A program made the position numbers and the translations under genes. The notes below the pieces were generated by a model that was not told the origin of the DNA, made no database searches, and was given only the letters and a program-made list of their open reading frames with translations. DNA of 24,299 bases from Legionellales bacterium UBA2469 (GTDB taxonomy: Bacteria > Pseudomonadota > Gammaproteobacteria > Legionellales > Legionellaceae): NCBI GenBank assembly GCA_002342175.1, contig DDPL01000064.1, forward strand, positions 1 through 24,299. The letters are read 5' to 3'. This document shows, in pieces, positions 7,531-15,800 of this stretch; within the stretch, counting starts at the first letter, position 1; each line of letters opens with the position of its first letter.

Positions 7531-8007
7531 ATGAGAAAAGCCGTTTTTCCAGGTAGTTTTGATCCGGTTACCATGGGGCATATCAATATCATTGAGCGTG
7601 CTTCTCATTTGTTTAGTGAAGTGGTCATTGCGGTGTCTGAAGTGTCATCTAAACAAATGCTTTGGGATTTGTCGCAAAGAACCCAAATGATGGAAGCGGC
7701 GCTTGAGCACTTACCTAATGTACGTGTAGAGGCTTTTTCAGGATTATTGGTGGATTTCCTTAAAGCGCAGAACATTCCATTATTGGTACGGGGTGTTCGC
7801 TCTTTTATGGATTGGAATTACGAACATGAGATGTCGTTGTTGAATCAGAAGTTGTGGGCTGATGTAGAAACTATTTATCTTTCTGCCCACAGTGAGCACA
7901 CGGTGATGTCCTCGACGTTTGTACGTCAGGTGTGGATTTTAGGTGGGGACCTTTCTAATCTGGTCCCGGCACCGGTTTTAAAGCTGATGCATCATTTTTC
8001 TTCTTGA
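7531..8007 (+). CDS. coaD: Phosphopantetheine adenylyltransferase
   Basis: CoaD transfers AMP from ATP to 4'-phosphopantetheine, the penultimate step of coenzyme A synthesis. The 158-residue length is standard. The nucleotidyltransferase signature GSFDPVTMGHINII (about 8-21) contains the T/HxGH-type motif, LLVRGVRS carries the phosphate-binding arginine, and MSSTFVRQV near residue 130 matches the ISSS-(L/T)-V-(K/R) adenylate motif. Some usually conserved positions differ from the E. coli protein (SSKQMLWDLS for NPSKKPLFSL, FMDWNYEHEM for VSDFEYEFQM), but catalytic residues are kept. An AAGGA ribosome binding site precedes the ATG. The 3' end overlaps the convergent acyltransferase gene by 16 bases. 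Confidence 0.94.
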   Translation: MRKAVFPGSFDPVTMGHINIIERASHLFSEVVIAVSEVSSKQMLWDLSQRTQMMEAALEHLPNVRVEAFSGLLVDFLKAQNIPLLVRGVRSFMDWNYEHEMSLLNQKLWADVETIYLSAHSEHTVMSSTFVRQVWILGGDLSNLVPAPVLKLMHHFSS

Positions 8008-8732
8008 TAATCCAGTAAGCTTTGCATGCTGTGATGTACGAATCGGATGAGTTCATCTTTTTGTTCCATGTGATATTCACTGGCATCGATGGGCTCTCCA
8101 ACAATAATATCGACCTGTTGTCCCAATGAGAATTTTAAAGTTCGAGCTGGCAGGATTTGATTTGCTCCGCGTATCACCAATGGAATAATGGTTGCTTGCG
8201 CCTGAATGGCTGTAATAAAGCCACCTTTCTTAAATTTTCGAAGGCTGCCATCAGCAGAACGAGTGCCTTCAGGTGCAATCCACATCACGATATTATCCGA
8301 TAAAAGTTCACGAACTTGGTTCATGTCTTGAATTGCTTGTGCTCGGTTATGGCGATTGACGAATGGGAATCCAGCTGCCTCCATGCTTTTACCCATAAAT
8401 GGAATGTTGCGCAGTTCTTTTTTGGCAAGCATGCGAATGGTATGTCCGGGAAATGCAAGGTAGCTAAAAGGGATGTCATAGAGACTGCTATGATTACACA
8501 TGATAATGGTGGGTTGGCCTTTGACGGGTTCGACCTTGTTGGGATTAATAACAGTCCATTTGGCCTTGACATGATGAATCAACTCATGAACCCATTTGAG
8601 CATGCGTTTATCAACCCATTCACGGGTAATTTTGTCTTTTCTTGCGAGATTAATTGCCTCAATTGACATTTGTAGGGTGGAATAAACAGATTTCATAATA
8701 ATCTGTATTGTTTGTAGAGGATTGCTTTTCAT
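7992..8732 (-). CDS. plsC: 1-acyl-glycerol-3-phosphate acyltransferase (PlsC family)
   Basis: The product belongs to the PlsC/LPLAT superfamily, which acylates lysophosphatidic acid (or a related lysolipid) at the inner membrane. From the ATG at 8732 it has 246 residues with the catalytic NHSSLYD (HX4D, H81-D86), FVNRHNR (block II, about 124-130), EGTRS (155-159) and IIPLVIRG (block IV, about 182-189). I chose 8732 rather than the in-frame ATG at 8753 because AAGGTG sits eight bases before it; 8696 is a further possibility. A promoter lies upstream on the - strand. The 3' end overlaps coaD tail to tail. Paralogues with other lysolipid substrates exist, so the symbol is a family-level name. 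Confidence 0.85.
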   Translation of the reverse strand: MKSNPLQTIQIIMKSVYSTLQMSIEAINLARKDKITREWVDKRMLKWVHELIHHVKAKWTVINPNKVEPVKGQPTIIMCNHSSLYDIPFSYLAFPGHTIRMLAKKELRNIPFMGKSMEAAGFPFVNRHNRAQAIQDMNQVRELLSDNIVMWIAPEGTRSADGSLRKFKKGGFITAIQAQATIIPLVIRGANQILPARTLKFSLGQQVDIIVGEPIDASEYHMEQKDELIRFVHHSMQSLLDYQEEK

Positions 8733-8768
8733 TAAAAAACACCTTAAATTCATAACAAAATAGTTTTG

Positions 8769-8797
8769 ATTATAGAAAGACCCGGGATGGTTTGCAA
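8769..8797 (-). promoter_or_regulatory. Promoter of the plsC-type gene
   Basis: On the - strand, TTGCAA (8792-8797) and a perfect TATAAT (8769-8774) are separated by exactly 17 bases, directed at the acyltransferase start at 8732. The spacer contains CCCGGG. The match to the sigma-70 consensus is good (4/6 and 6/6). Confidence 0.6.
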
Positions 8798-8832
8798 TTT
8801 TGGCGTGAAATGATGTTTATTTAAGAGCAAAA

Positions 8833-8862
8833 TTGACAATAAATAAACATTTTTTTTAAAAT
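8833..8862 (+). promoter_or_regulatory. Promoter of the desaturase gene
   Basis: A perfect -35 TTGACA (8833-8838) is followed after 18 bases by TAAAAT (8857-8862, 5/6 match), giving a strong sigma-70-type promoter pointed at the desaturase ATG at 8913. A second possible element, an extended -10 TGGTACAAT (8873-8881), lies just downstream without a clear -35. Confidence 0.6.
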
Positions 8863-8890
8863 TGTAAAATTGTGGTACAATAGACTTGTA
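8861..8890. promoter_or_regulatory. Inverted-repeat cluster, candidate operator of the desaturase gene
   Basis: Three copies of a TTGTA half-site occur in alternating orientation: TTGTA (8862-8866), TACAA (8876-8880) and TTGTA (8886-8890). They form ATTGTA-N9-TACAAT and TACAA-N5-TTGTA, and a tighter ATTGT-N3-ACAAT (8869-8881) lies inside. The cluster begins at the end of the -10 box and covers the expected transcription start, where a repressor would block initiation. No known regulator is recognised from the motif. Confidence 0.45.
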
Positions 8891-8912
8891 TTTAACTCAC
8901 TAGAAGAGAATT

Positions 8913-10100
8913 ATGCTTTACGGATTATTGAATTTAACCTGGAAAGGCGATTTGATTGCCTTACTTATAATGACACAAATCACGATTGCAGGTGTTACCA
9001 TTTATTTGCATCGCTATCAAACGCATCGTGCATTGACATTACATCCTGTTATTAGTCACATGTTTCGTTTATGGTTGTGGTTAACCACAGGAATGGTCAC
9101 CAAAGACTGGGTATCAATTCACCGTAAGCATCATGCACACTCGGATAGTGTGGGTGATCCACATAGCCCTGTGGTTTATGGATTGAAGAAAGTTTTCTTT
9201 CAAGGTGCCGAACTTTATCGTGCAGCCCGTAAAGATAAAGAAATGATTGAAAAATATGGTCATGGCACCCCGGATGATTGGATTGAGCGAAATGTTTATT
9301 CTAAATATTCTGCGAAGGGTGTGGTTTTGATGCTTATCATTGATTTGCTTTTATTTGGATTGCCAGGCGTATCCATGTGGGCAGTACAAATGATGTGGAT
9401 TCCATTATGGGCTGCGGGCGTTATTAATGGGATTGGCCATGCATGGGGATATCGTAATTTTGAGTGTCTTGATGCGGCACGCAATATTTTTCCGTGGGGC
9501 TTTTGGATTGGTGGAGAAGAGTTACATAACAATCATCATACTTTTGCATCGAGTGCAAAATTCTCATTACAATGGTGGGAATTTGATTTAGGTTGGATGT
9601 ATATTAAATTAATGTCTTGGTTGGGGTTAGCAAAGGTCAAGAAATTACCACCGCAATTGTTAAAAAATCAAATGAAAGCGCAGGTTGATTTAGAAACGGT
9701 TCGCGCGGTTGTGGGTCATCGTTTCCAAGTCTTACGCCATTATTATCAACAAGTGGTTAAACCAATGTTGAAGCAAATGAAGCAAGAAAATCAATTTTCA
9801 CAAGCTGACCAAAAGCTTTTGGCCAAGGCAAAAGCTTTGTTTAAGCGCGAAGAGAAATTGTTAACAGCGCATGGTAAAGCAACTTTAGATGAATTAACCA
9901 ATCGTTTTGAGCACTTAAAAGTGGTTTATCAATATCGCCAAAACTTGCAAAATATTTGGTTAAAAACGGCAACATCTCAAAAAGAATTGGTCGATGCTTT
10001 ACAACAATGGTGTAAGCAAGCAGAAGAATCGGGTATTGAGGTTTTGAAAAACTTCGCAGATACCATTAAAAGTTATACTTTAGTGATGCCAACACTCTAA
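8913..10100 (+). CDS. Membrane acyl-CoA / fatty acid desaturase (DesB-like)
   Basis: This 395-residue integral membrane di-iron enzyme probably introduces a delta-9 double bond into acyl-CoA chains using oxygen and an electron donor. The histidine boxes of the stearoyl-CoA desaturase family are visible: HRYQTHRA (33-40), HRKHHAHSD (70-78), NGIGHAWGYRN (a further His-containing segment) and EELHNNHH. Hydrophobic segments flank them, including residues 14-32 and a stretch around LMLIIDLLLFGLPGV. The last 130 or so residues are hydrophilic and probably helical; the overall length matches Pseudomonas DesA/DesB (about 394), so this tail is normal for that branch. The gene has its own promoter and terminator, hence it is monocistronic. 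Membrane fluidity control is the likely role. Confidence 0.88.
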   Translation: MLYGLLNLTWKGDLIALLIMTQITIAGVTIYLHRYQTHRALTLHPVISHMFRLWLWLTTGMVTKDWVSIHRKHHAHSDSVGDPHSPVVYGLKKVFFQGAELYRAARKDKEMIEKYGHGTPDDWIERNVYSKYSAKGVVLMLIIDLLLFGLPGVSMWAVQMMWIPLWAAGVINGIGHAWGYRNFECLDAARNIFPWGFWIGGEELHNNHHTFASSAKFSLQWWEFDLGWMYIKLMSWLGLAKVKKLPPQLLKNQMKAQVDLETVRAVVGHRFQVLRHYYQQVVKPMLKQMKQENQFSQADQKLLAKAKALFKREEKLLTAHGKATLDELTNRFEHLKVVYQYRQNLQNIWLKTATSQKELVDALQQWCKQAEESGIEVLKNFADTIKSYTLVMPTL

Positions 10101-10108
10101 TCAAATCG

Positions 10109-10140
10109 AGGTCCGGTTACTGCCGGACCTTTATTTTTTT
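10109..10140 (+). terminator. Intrinsic terminator after the desaturase gene
   Basis: A perfect 8-bp GC-rich stem, AGGTCCGG (10109-10116) with CCGGACCT (10123-10130), encloses a 6-base loop and is followed by a T-rich tract (TTATTTTTTT). It starts eight bases after the desaturase stop. Confidence 0.93.
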
Positions 10141-10232
10141 GATCTCTCAACATCCTTGTGATAATATCCGAGCAGTTTTTTCTATTCATATCTAAATTGA
10201 ATTTCAATGAATGATGTTGAGGAAATTTCATT

Positions 10233-11993
10233 ATGCCTTTGATTATACCTGACTTTAAATTTGGTAAATTTTTAGATTATATTATGCAATTTGAGCGAGC
10301 TGATGTTGAGTTTTTTCTTAAACAGCAACATCGTCCTGCCTTAGCACAATGGGTGCTGTACAATAATGCACAGGCTCTCTTTACCGCCATTAAGTATGAT
10401 AAATTTGAAATCTTTTTATATTTATTTGAAATCGCTGGAATTTTTAAACGTAAAATCATCTTAAATGAAAAATATAATATTTTATATTATGCTTCTAAGC
10501 AGAAAAATATCGTTTTTTTTGAATATCTGTTGGCTGAAATGTTTTCCTTTGCCGATAGAAAGGATTTTCGTGAAAATGCTGGATTTGAGATTTATCATGA
10601 AGCGGTTCGTGAAAATCATTATGCGGTCGTGAAAGCATTGTTTAATGCAGATGATTTGCATGTGGCTGAATACTTAAATATAAATTATTTCGATAATTTA
10701 ATTCATGCTTTGGAATATCCATCCGGGCAAATGTTTAGGTTCCTATTAAATGTTGGGGAAAATGTTCAAGAAATTTTAAGTTTTCGTGAGTATTGCATCA
10801 TTGAAATGATTTTATCCAAAGGTCATGCGCCAGCTTTACATGCCTTAAATGAAAGATTTCCTAATTTTCTAGGGACATTGCCAGATGCACCATTCTTACG
10901 TTTAGCGCATCAAATTTGTTCACATCATTCAGACTTAATGTTGGATACTTTCTTAAACTTGTTGCAAGTCCAAGACAAGCAGCGCCTGCTTAATCTATTT
11001 CTCACAGCACAGATTCATGAAATATGTAGTGTGGGTCGTTCAAATATCATAGAGCTGCTCTTGTTAAGCGCCAAGGATTTAGCTGCTTTTAAAAAAGGAT
11101 TAAATGAACTTCGCACTTATGATGCAGAAGAAACGCGCTTATTGGTCTCCAGATATCAACCCATTTTTCAGTGTATGCAGTATGCAGAATCGATTATTGC
11201 TCAAAAACCCATAAATCCTGAATTATTGATGCCCATGTTAGAAAGGTATAAGGGTAATTCACGTGCACGCTACTTAAGTTTTTTAACAGCGATTATCGAT
11301 GAGTCGAATTATCGATTATCCAGCACCTTGATTGTACAGAAAATGTTACCAGCTTTACTGAATAAATTTGTGCAACAAAGTCTTGTAGTGCCAACCCACT
11401 GGATTCATGATTTGGTGCCTGTGATGTCCAAGATGATGGCGCAGGAAGTTGCAATGATTGATAAAAAACACCACATTACGCCCCATTCTGCAATTGACAC
11501 GTATGCAAATTTTTATAGTTATTTGCAATCTTTTGATCCCATCTTGGATTATATGTTTCCATTGCAAACCTCATCAGCGAAATTTAACGATTTGGTGCAC
11601 CAACAGATGGGGTTGCAAGCGAGCATTTTAAGATACAATCCATTTGTAATATGTCGTTATTTATTCATTGATGTGAATACCAATTTGAACATTGCATATG
11701 ATATTTTAACCCTCATTTTCAATCAAAGCATTGCGCATTATGAGTCGATTTTAAAATATTCTGCATATAGTCATTGGTCAGTGCTCGATGTTAGACATGC
11801 GGATGATGAATCTGAAGAATATGATTACATTTTTATGGATATCACACCTGCAGAATGGATTATGGTGTATGCAAAGATGGGGCAACAATTGAATCCAATG
11901 ATGTTAAAAAATATTCAATATTGGATTGATTGCGAGCAGCCACAGAAAATTGCCATTGATGTAAGAGAACCTCCTCGATTATTAACGATTTAA
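10233..11993 (+). CDS. Large protein with degenerate ankyrin-like repeats, function unknown
   Basis: I do not recognise this 586-residue protein as a named family. In the N-terminal third, segments starting near residues 45, 81, 118, 154 and 187 recur every 33-37 residues and share a two-helix pattern of ankyrin repeats, for example NAQALFTAIKYDKFEIFLYL, NILYYASKQKNIVFFEYLL and FEIYHEAVRENHYAVVKALF. The remainder looks alpha-helical, is rich in Leu, Ile, Tyr and Phe, and has no clear signal peptide or transmembrane segment. GAGGAAA (10219-10225) is a good ribosome binding site for the ATG at 10233. The HAD-type gene follows closely. Ankyrin proteins of intracellular bacteria are often secreted effectors, but no secretion signal can be read here, so that role is a guess. 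Confidence 0.72.
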   Translation: MPLIIPDFKFGKFLDYIMQFERADVEFFLKQQHRPALAQWVLYNNAQALFTAIKYDKFEIFLYLFEIAGIFKRKIILNEKYNILYYASKQKNIVFFEYLLAEMFSFADRKDFRENAGFEIYHEAVRENHYAVVKALFNADDLHVAEYLNINYFDNLIHALEYPSGQMFRFLLNVGENVQEILSFREYCIIEMILSKGHAPALHALNERFPNFLGTLPDAPFLRLAHQICSHHSDLMLDTFLNLLQVQDKQRLLNLFLTAQIHEICSVGRSNIIELLLLSAKDLAAFKKGLNELRTYDAEETRLLVSRYQPIFQCMQYAESIIAQKPINPELLMPMLERYKGNSRARYLSFLTAIIDESNYRLSSTLIVQKMLPALLNKFVQQSLVVPTHWIHDLVPVMSKMMAQEVAMIDKKHHITPHSAIDTYANFYSYLQSFDPILDYMFPLQTSSAKFNDLVHQQMGLQASILRYNPFVICRYLFIDVNTNLNIAYDILTLIFNQSIAHYESILKYSAYSHWSVLDVRHADDESEEYDYIFMDITPAEWIMVYAKMGQQLNPMMLKNIQYWIDCEQPQKIAIDVREPPRLLTI

Positions 11994-12005
11994 AATAGGT
12001 TGATT

Positions 12006-12794
12006 ATGATACAAAAAGGTGTGGAAAGAACTGTTGCGCATATTCCAGAAATGCGAGAAATATTGTCTTCTTTAAGTTATGACTCTGTGGTGGTTTGGGA
12101 TGCGGATAATACCATTTTTAAATCGCGACATGAGTTAGGTTCAGACCAGTGGTTTGGCGCATTATTGGGTATAGCCAGGACAAAGCATGGGAACCAATTT
12201 GAATTTGATTTGATGAAAACCACTTATAATCAAGTTCAAGCGTTTACTGAGGTTGTTGAGATTGAACAAAAAACCATTCGAATGATTAAAATGTTAAATC
12301 AAATTAGGATACCTCAAATTTTGTTAACGGCTCGTAATGATGAGTTGTTTGAAGTGACGTTTCGCCAATTGTATACTTGTGGAATTCCATTTCATTCATC
12401 GAATATGATTTTTTGTAATGGAGAGGATAAGGGCCGTTGCTTAGAAAGTTTTCTTGCGAGGTTGCAATGCCATGTCTCTCATATCGTCATGATAGACGAT
12501 AAAAAATACAATGTTGAAAGTGTTCGAGATGCCGCAATTCGTATGAATTCGCGTTTTAATGGTTTTGTCTACGAGTTTTTGAATACAGAGATTCAATCTT
12601 TTGATGTCAGATATGCCCATTTTCAGTTGTCATTGGTGATGCATCTTCTCGATGAAAAAGCCAAAAGATTTGTGGAAAGTTTGGAATTAACTTGGGAAAA
12701 ACATCATGCCAATGCCAATCGAACCTTACATTTTTATCAAATGAAAATCAATGTGCATGACAACGAGGAAGAGGCCTACACCTCACAACCATAA
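12006..12794 (+). CDS. HAD-fold protein of the DUF2608 type
   Basis: The 262-residue product shows haloacid dehalogenase superfamily motifs: VVVWDADNTI with DxDxT (D32, D34), LLTARND with the motif II threonine (about T108), a motif III lysine candidate in GEDKG (K142) and IVMIDDKKYN with the acidic motif IV pair (164-165). This order and spacing fit the DUF2608 family known from Legionella, Coxiella and Chlamydia-type bacteria. Members are predicted phosphatases of unknown substrate. I prefer the ATG at 12006 (AGG six bases upstream) to the TTG at 12000. No signal peptide is evident. It follows the ankyrin-like gene by 12 bases, probably as a two-gene transcript. All catalytic positions appear intact, so activity is plausible. 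Confidence 0.75.
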   Translation: MIQKGVERTVAHIPEMREILSSLSYDSVVVWDADNTIFKSRHELGSDQWFGALLGIARTKHGNQFEFDLMKTTYNQVQAFTEVVEIEQKTIRMIKMLNQIRIPQILLTARNDELFEVTFRQLYTCGIPFHSSNMIFCNGEDKGRCLESFLARLQCHVSHIVMIDDKKYNVESVRDAAIRMNSRFNGFVYEFLNTEIQSFDVRYAHFQLSLVMHLLDEKAKRFVESLELTWEKHHANANRTLHFYQMKINVHDNEEEAYTSQP

Positions 12795-12807
12795 ATGTTT
12801 GGTTGTG
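12784..12807. repeat. Stem-loop across the stop codon of the HAD-type gene
   Basis: CACAACCA (12784-12791) and TGGTTGTG (12800-12807) form a perfect 8-bp stem with an 8-base loop that contains the TAA stop. No T-tract follows, so it is not a standard intrinsic terminator. It could stabilise the mRNA end or cause pausing. Confidence 0.5.
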
Positions 12808-12849
12808 GTACAGACACTCATTCTATAGCCCTTCATGAAAAGAATTGAT

Positions 12850-12871
12850 AAGATAAATGTTTACTTATCTT
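12850..12871. repeat. AT-rich inverted repeat upstream of smc
   Basis: AAGATAA (12850-12856) and TTATCTT (12865-12871) pair over an 8-base loop (12857-12864). The repeat lies 21 bases before the smc start and could be an operator or a weak leader hairpin. A far upstream in-frame ATG of smc falls at the loop's first base. Confidence 0.4.
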
Positions 12872-12892
12872 GTGACGATTTTTTGGGGCTCC

Positions 12893-15800
12893 ATGAGTGT
12901 TTTTTTAAAGCAGATTAAAATTGTTGGTTTTAAATCGTTTGTGGAACCTACAACATTATATTTTAATCATCCGCGCGTTGCTGTTGTAGGGCCCAATGGC
13001 TGCGGAAAATCAAATGTTATCGATGCCATTCGTTGGGTGATGGGTGAAAGCTCGCCTAAATTTTTACGTGGCGATTTGATGTCAGATGTGATTTTCAATG
13101 GTTCAGTTCAACGTAAACCGTTAGGTGTTGCTAGTGTTGAAATCCTGCTCGACAACCAAAATGGTTTATTGTTAGGTGCTTATGTGACCAAAGGCGATGT
13201 TGCGTTGCGTCGAGAAATCAATCGTTCAGGGGAATCAACCTATTATATCAATGGTCAACGTGTACGCCGTAAAGATTTAACCGATTTATGGTTGGGTACC
13301 GGTGCAGGTGCGCGAGGTTATGCCATTATTGGGCAAAATATGGTGAATCATTTGGTAGAAGCCAATCCTGAAGTATTGCGAGGATATTTGGAAGAAGCTG
13401 CAGGTGTCAGTAAATACAAGGAACGTCGTAAAGAAAGTGCTGAACGTTTAAATATCGTCATGGAAAATTTAGCACGTATTACTGATATTGTTTTTGAGTT
13501 GAATGGGCAATTAGAGCGCTTACAAAAAGAGGCCGGCGATGCAGAACTTTACCATCAATACCGAAAACAACTGCGTGAATATCAAGAACAATTTGAATTA
13601 GCAAATGCAAGGCAATTATTTAAAAAATATCAAAAATTACAAGAGCAAGCTTCACAATATCTTCAAGCAGAAAGACATCTTTCGCAACAAGTAGAGGATG
13701 ATGAGACTCAACTGCAGGCCTTAGAACAACGATTAATCCAATCACAAGATAACATTCAAAAAGCGCAGCAACACTTGCATCAATTACAAATGCAGTGCCA
13801 ACAATCAGAACAACAATACCAGCAGCGTTTAAAAGATAAAGCTTATTATCTTCAAGAGCACGAACAATTGTTGCTAGATAAACAGCAATTGACCACCCAG
13901 GTTGAAAGTGAACAATTGGAATTGAATCAACTTAATCAAACGATACAAACCCTACAAGAATCAGCACATCAGTCGCATGAGGACCTTTTACAACATCGCG
14001 CTCAAGAACAATCATTAAGAATGGCTTTAAAAGAAGCGCATCAAGAACGTCAAAATAGCCGTTATCAATTACAACAACGTAAAACGCAATTTCAAATTTT
14101 ACAAGCTAAGCAGGAACAAGCGAGCACTTCGATTGCCCAGCTCAAAGAACAAATGTTATTGTTACAAAAAAATGTAAGACAACAAAATGGTGAGCAATTT
14201 TTAGAAAAACGACAACAAGCCGAAATGGTCTTGCTCTCTTTGCAACATCAAAAAGCCGAACAAGTGGAAAATTTAAGAATTGCGGAAAAACAGCTCATTC
14301 TTATTCAGGCCGAATTCCAACAATTTAAAAATGATCTCATAAAATGGCAAAAGGACATGGAAGCCACGACGCGAGCAACCCTGATGGCTCAAGCTGCTTA
14401 TCAGGGCATGCTTGATGCTGAAATACCAGCTCAACAGGCAGAGCGATTACAAGATTGGTCGTTAAAATCTGCTTGGATGCAAAAATGGAGTGTGCCTGAA
14501 GCGTGGCAAAAAGTTGTCGATTGGCTATGGGGGCATTTTTTACCTGCATATCTCGGCGATCAGTCCGATTGGTTGAGTGTGATTCAACAACAAGTAAGCG
14601 GGTGCTTTTCTATACTTGAAACATTTGATGAAAAGACAGGTTTACCTTTACCTAGACTGATTGATTTTTTGGGTGCTGATAAAGCTCCTATGACATGGAT
14701 TGATTTCGCATCGATTTATTTGGTTGAAAATGAAGATGCTTTATTGTCTTATCAATCACAATTAACCCGGCAACAAATGCTTCTTACACCATGTGGTATT
14801 TGGGCGGGGCCGAAATGGGTCTGCCGAATTCCCCTAAGCGAAATGAAATCGCAAGGATTGGCAACACGATTGCATGATGTTCAACAGACTGAAAAAGTAT
14901 TAGCAGATAAAACCAAAGACTATGATGTTTTTATTGCACAGTATGGATTGATTGAAAAACAATATATTGATGCGCGAGCCACGAGTGAGCAAAAGAAACA
15001 GTTAATGATGAATCTAGAACATGAGCTCAAGTTAGCACAACAACAATTGTTGGTATATGAACAACAACATGCTTTATTTAAACAAGAACGAGAGCGAGTG
15101 CTTCGGGATTGTGAAAGGTTTGAGCAACAATATGTGCAAATGAATGGACAATTAAAAGACTGGCAGATAGATTCAGAGCGATTACAATCACAAATCATCG
15201 ATGATGAGCAATTAGACCTCGTCTCTTCAGAGCGTATTGCGGAATTGCAATCTAAGTTAGCATTGTTAGAGGATAAAACAGCGCGTTTTGTCGAGCATGA
15301 TAATCAAAAGCAACATGAATTAACCAAATTACAAACTCAACACAGCTTTCACAAACTCAATTTGCCCAAGCTTGTTGAAAGACTTCAAGGAATTTCAGCA
15401 CGATTAACAGTCCTTGACCAGTCGCCTATTATGCAAGATATGCAAGATTCAGAAATACTAGTGTTAAACGAGCAACTTAAACAACAAGTCGTTCAGGCCG
15501 AAATAGCGTTTAACCAAATCGTGGATATATCAAAGTTAGAATTACAGAAAAAAGCACCCTTGGTTCAATCTCTCGATACCTTAAAAAAACAACATATGGT
15601 TGCGTTGGAGAAGAAGTGGAAATTTGAATCAGAATTGACGCAAATGCAACAAGAAATTGAGCGATTAGGGGATATGTTCTCTGAAAAAATATGGGCACAT
15701 TTGCCTGCTGAACACGGGACGAGTTATTTCAAAGCTCTGATTTCAGAATATGAACGAAAATTAGAATTGCTTGGTGATGTTAATTTATTGGCTGTGGGTC

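Noticed and set aside
8316..8666. 116-codon open frame on the + strand within the acyltransferase gene
   Set aside because: The opposite strand encodes all PlsC motifs, so this frame is a shadow.
10101..10232. Search for a tRNA, small RNA or clear promoter between the desaturase and ankyrin-like genes
   Set aside because: Apart from the terminator and a short ATTGAA-T-TTCAAT palindrome (10196-10208), no cloverleaf or good -35/-10 pair is visible.
12857..12892. Longer N-terminus for SMC starting at ATG 12857
   Set aside because: It would add a hydrophobic extension absent from SMC proteins, and a ribosome binding site lies before the ATG at 12893.
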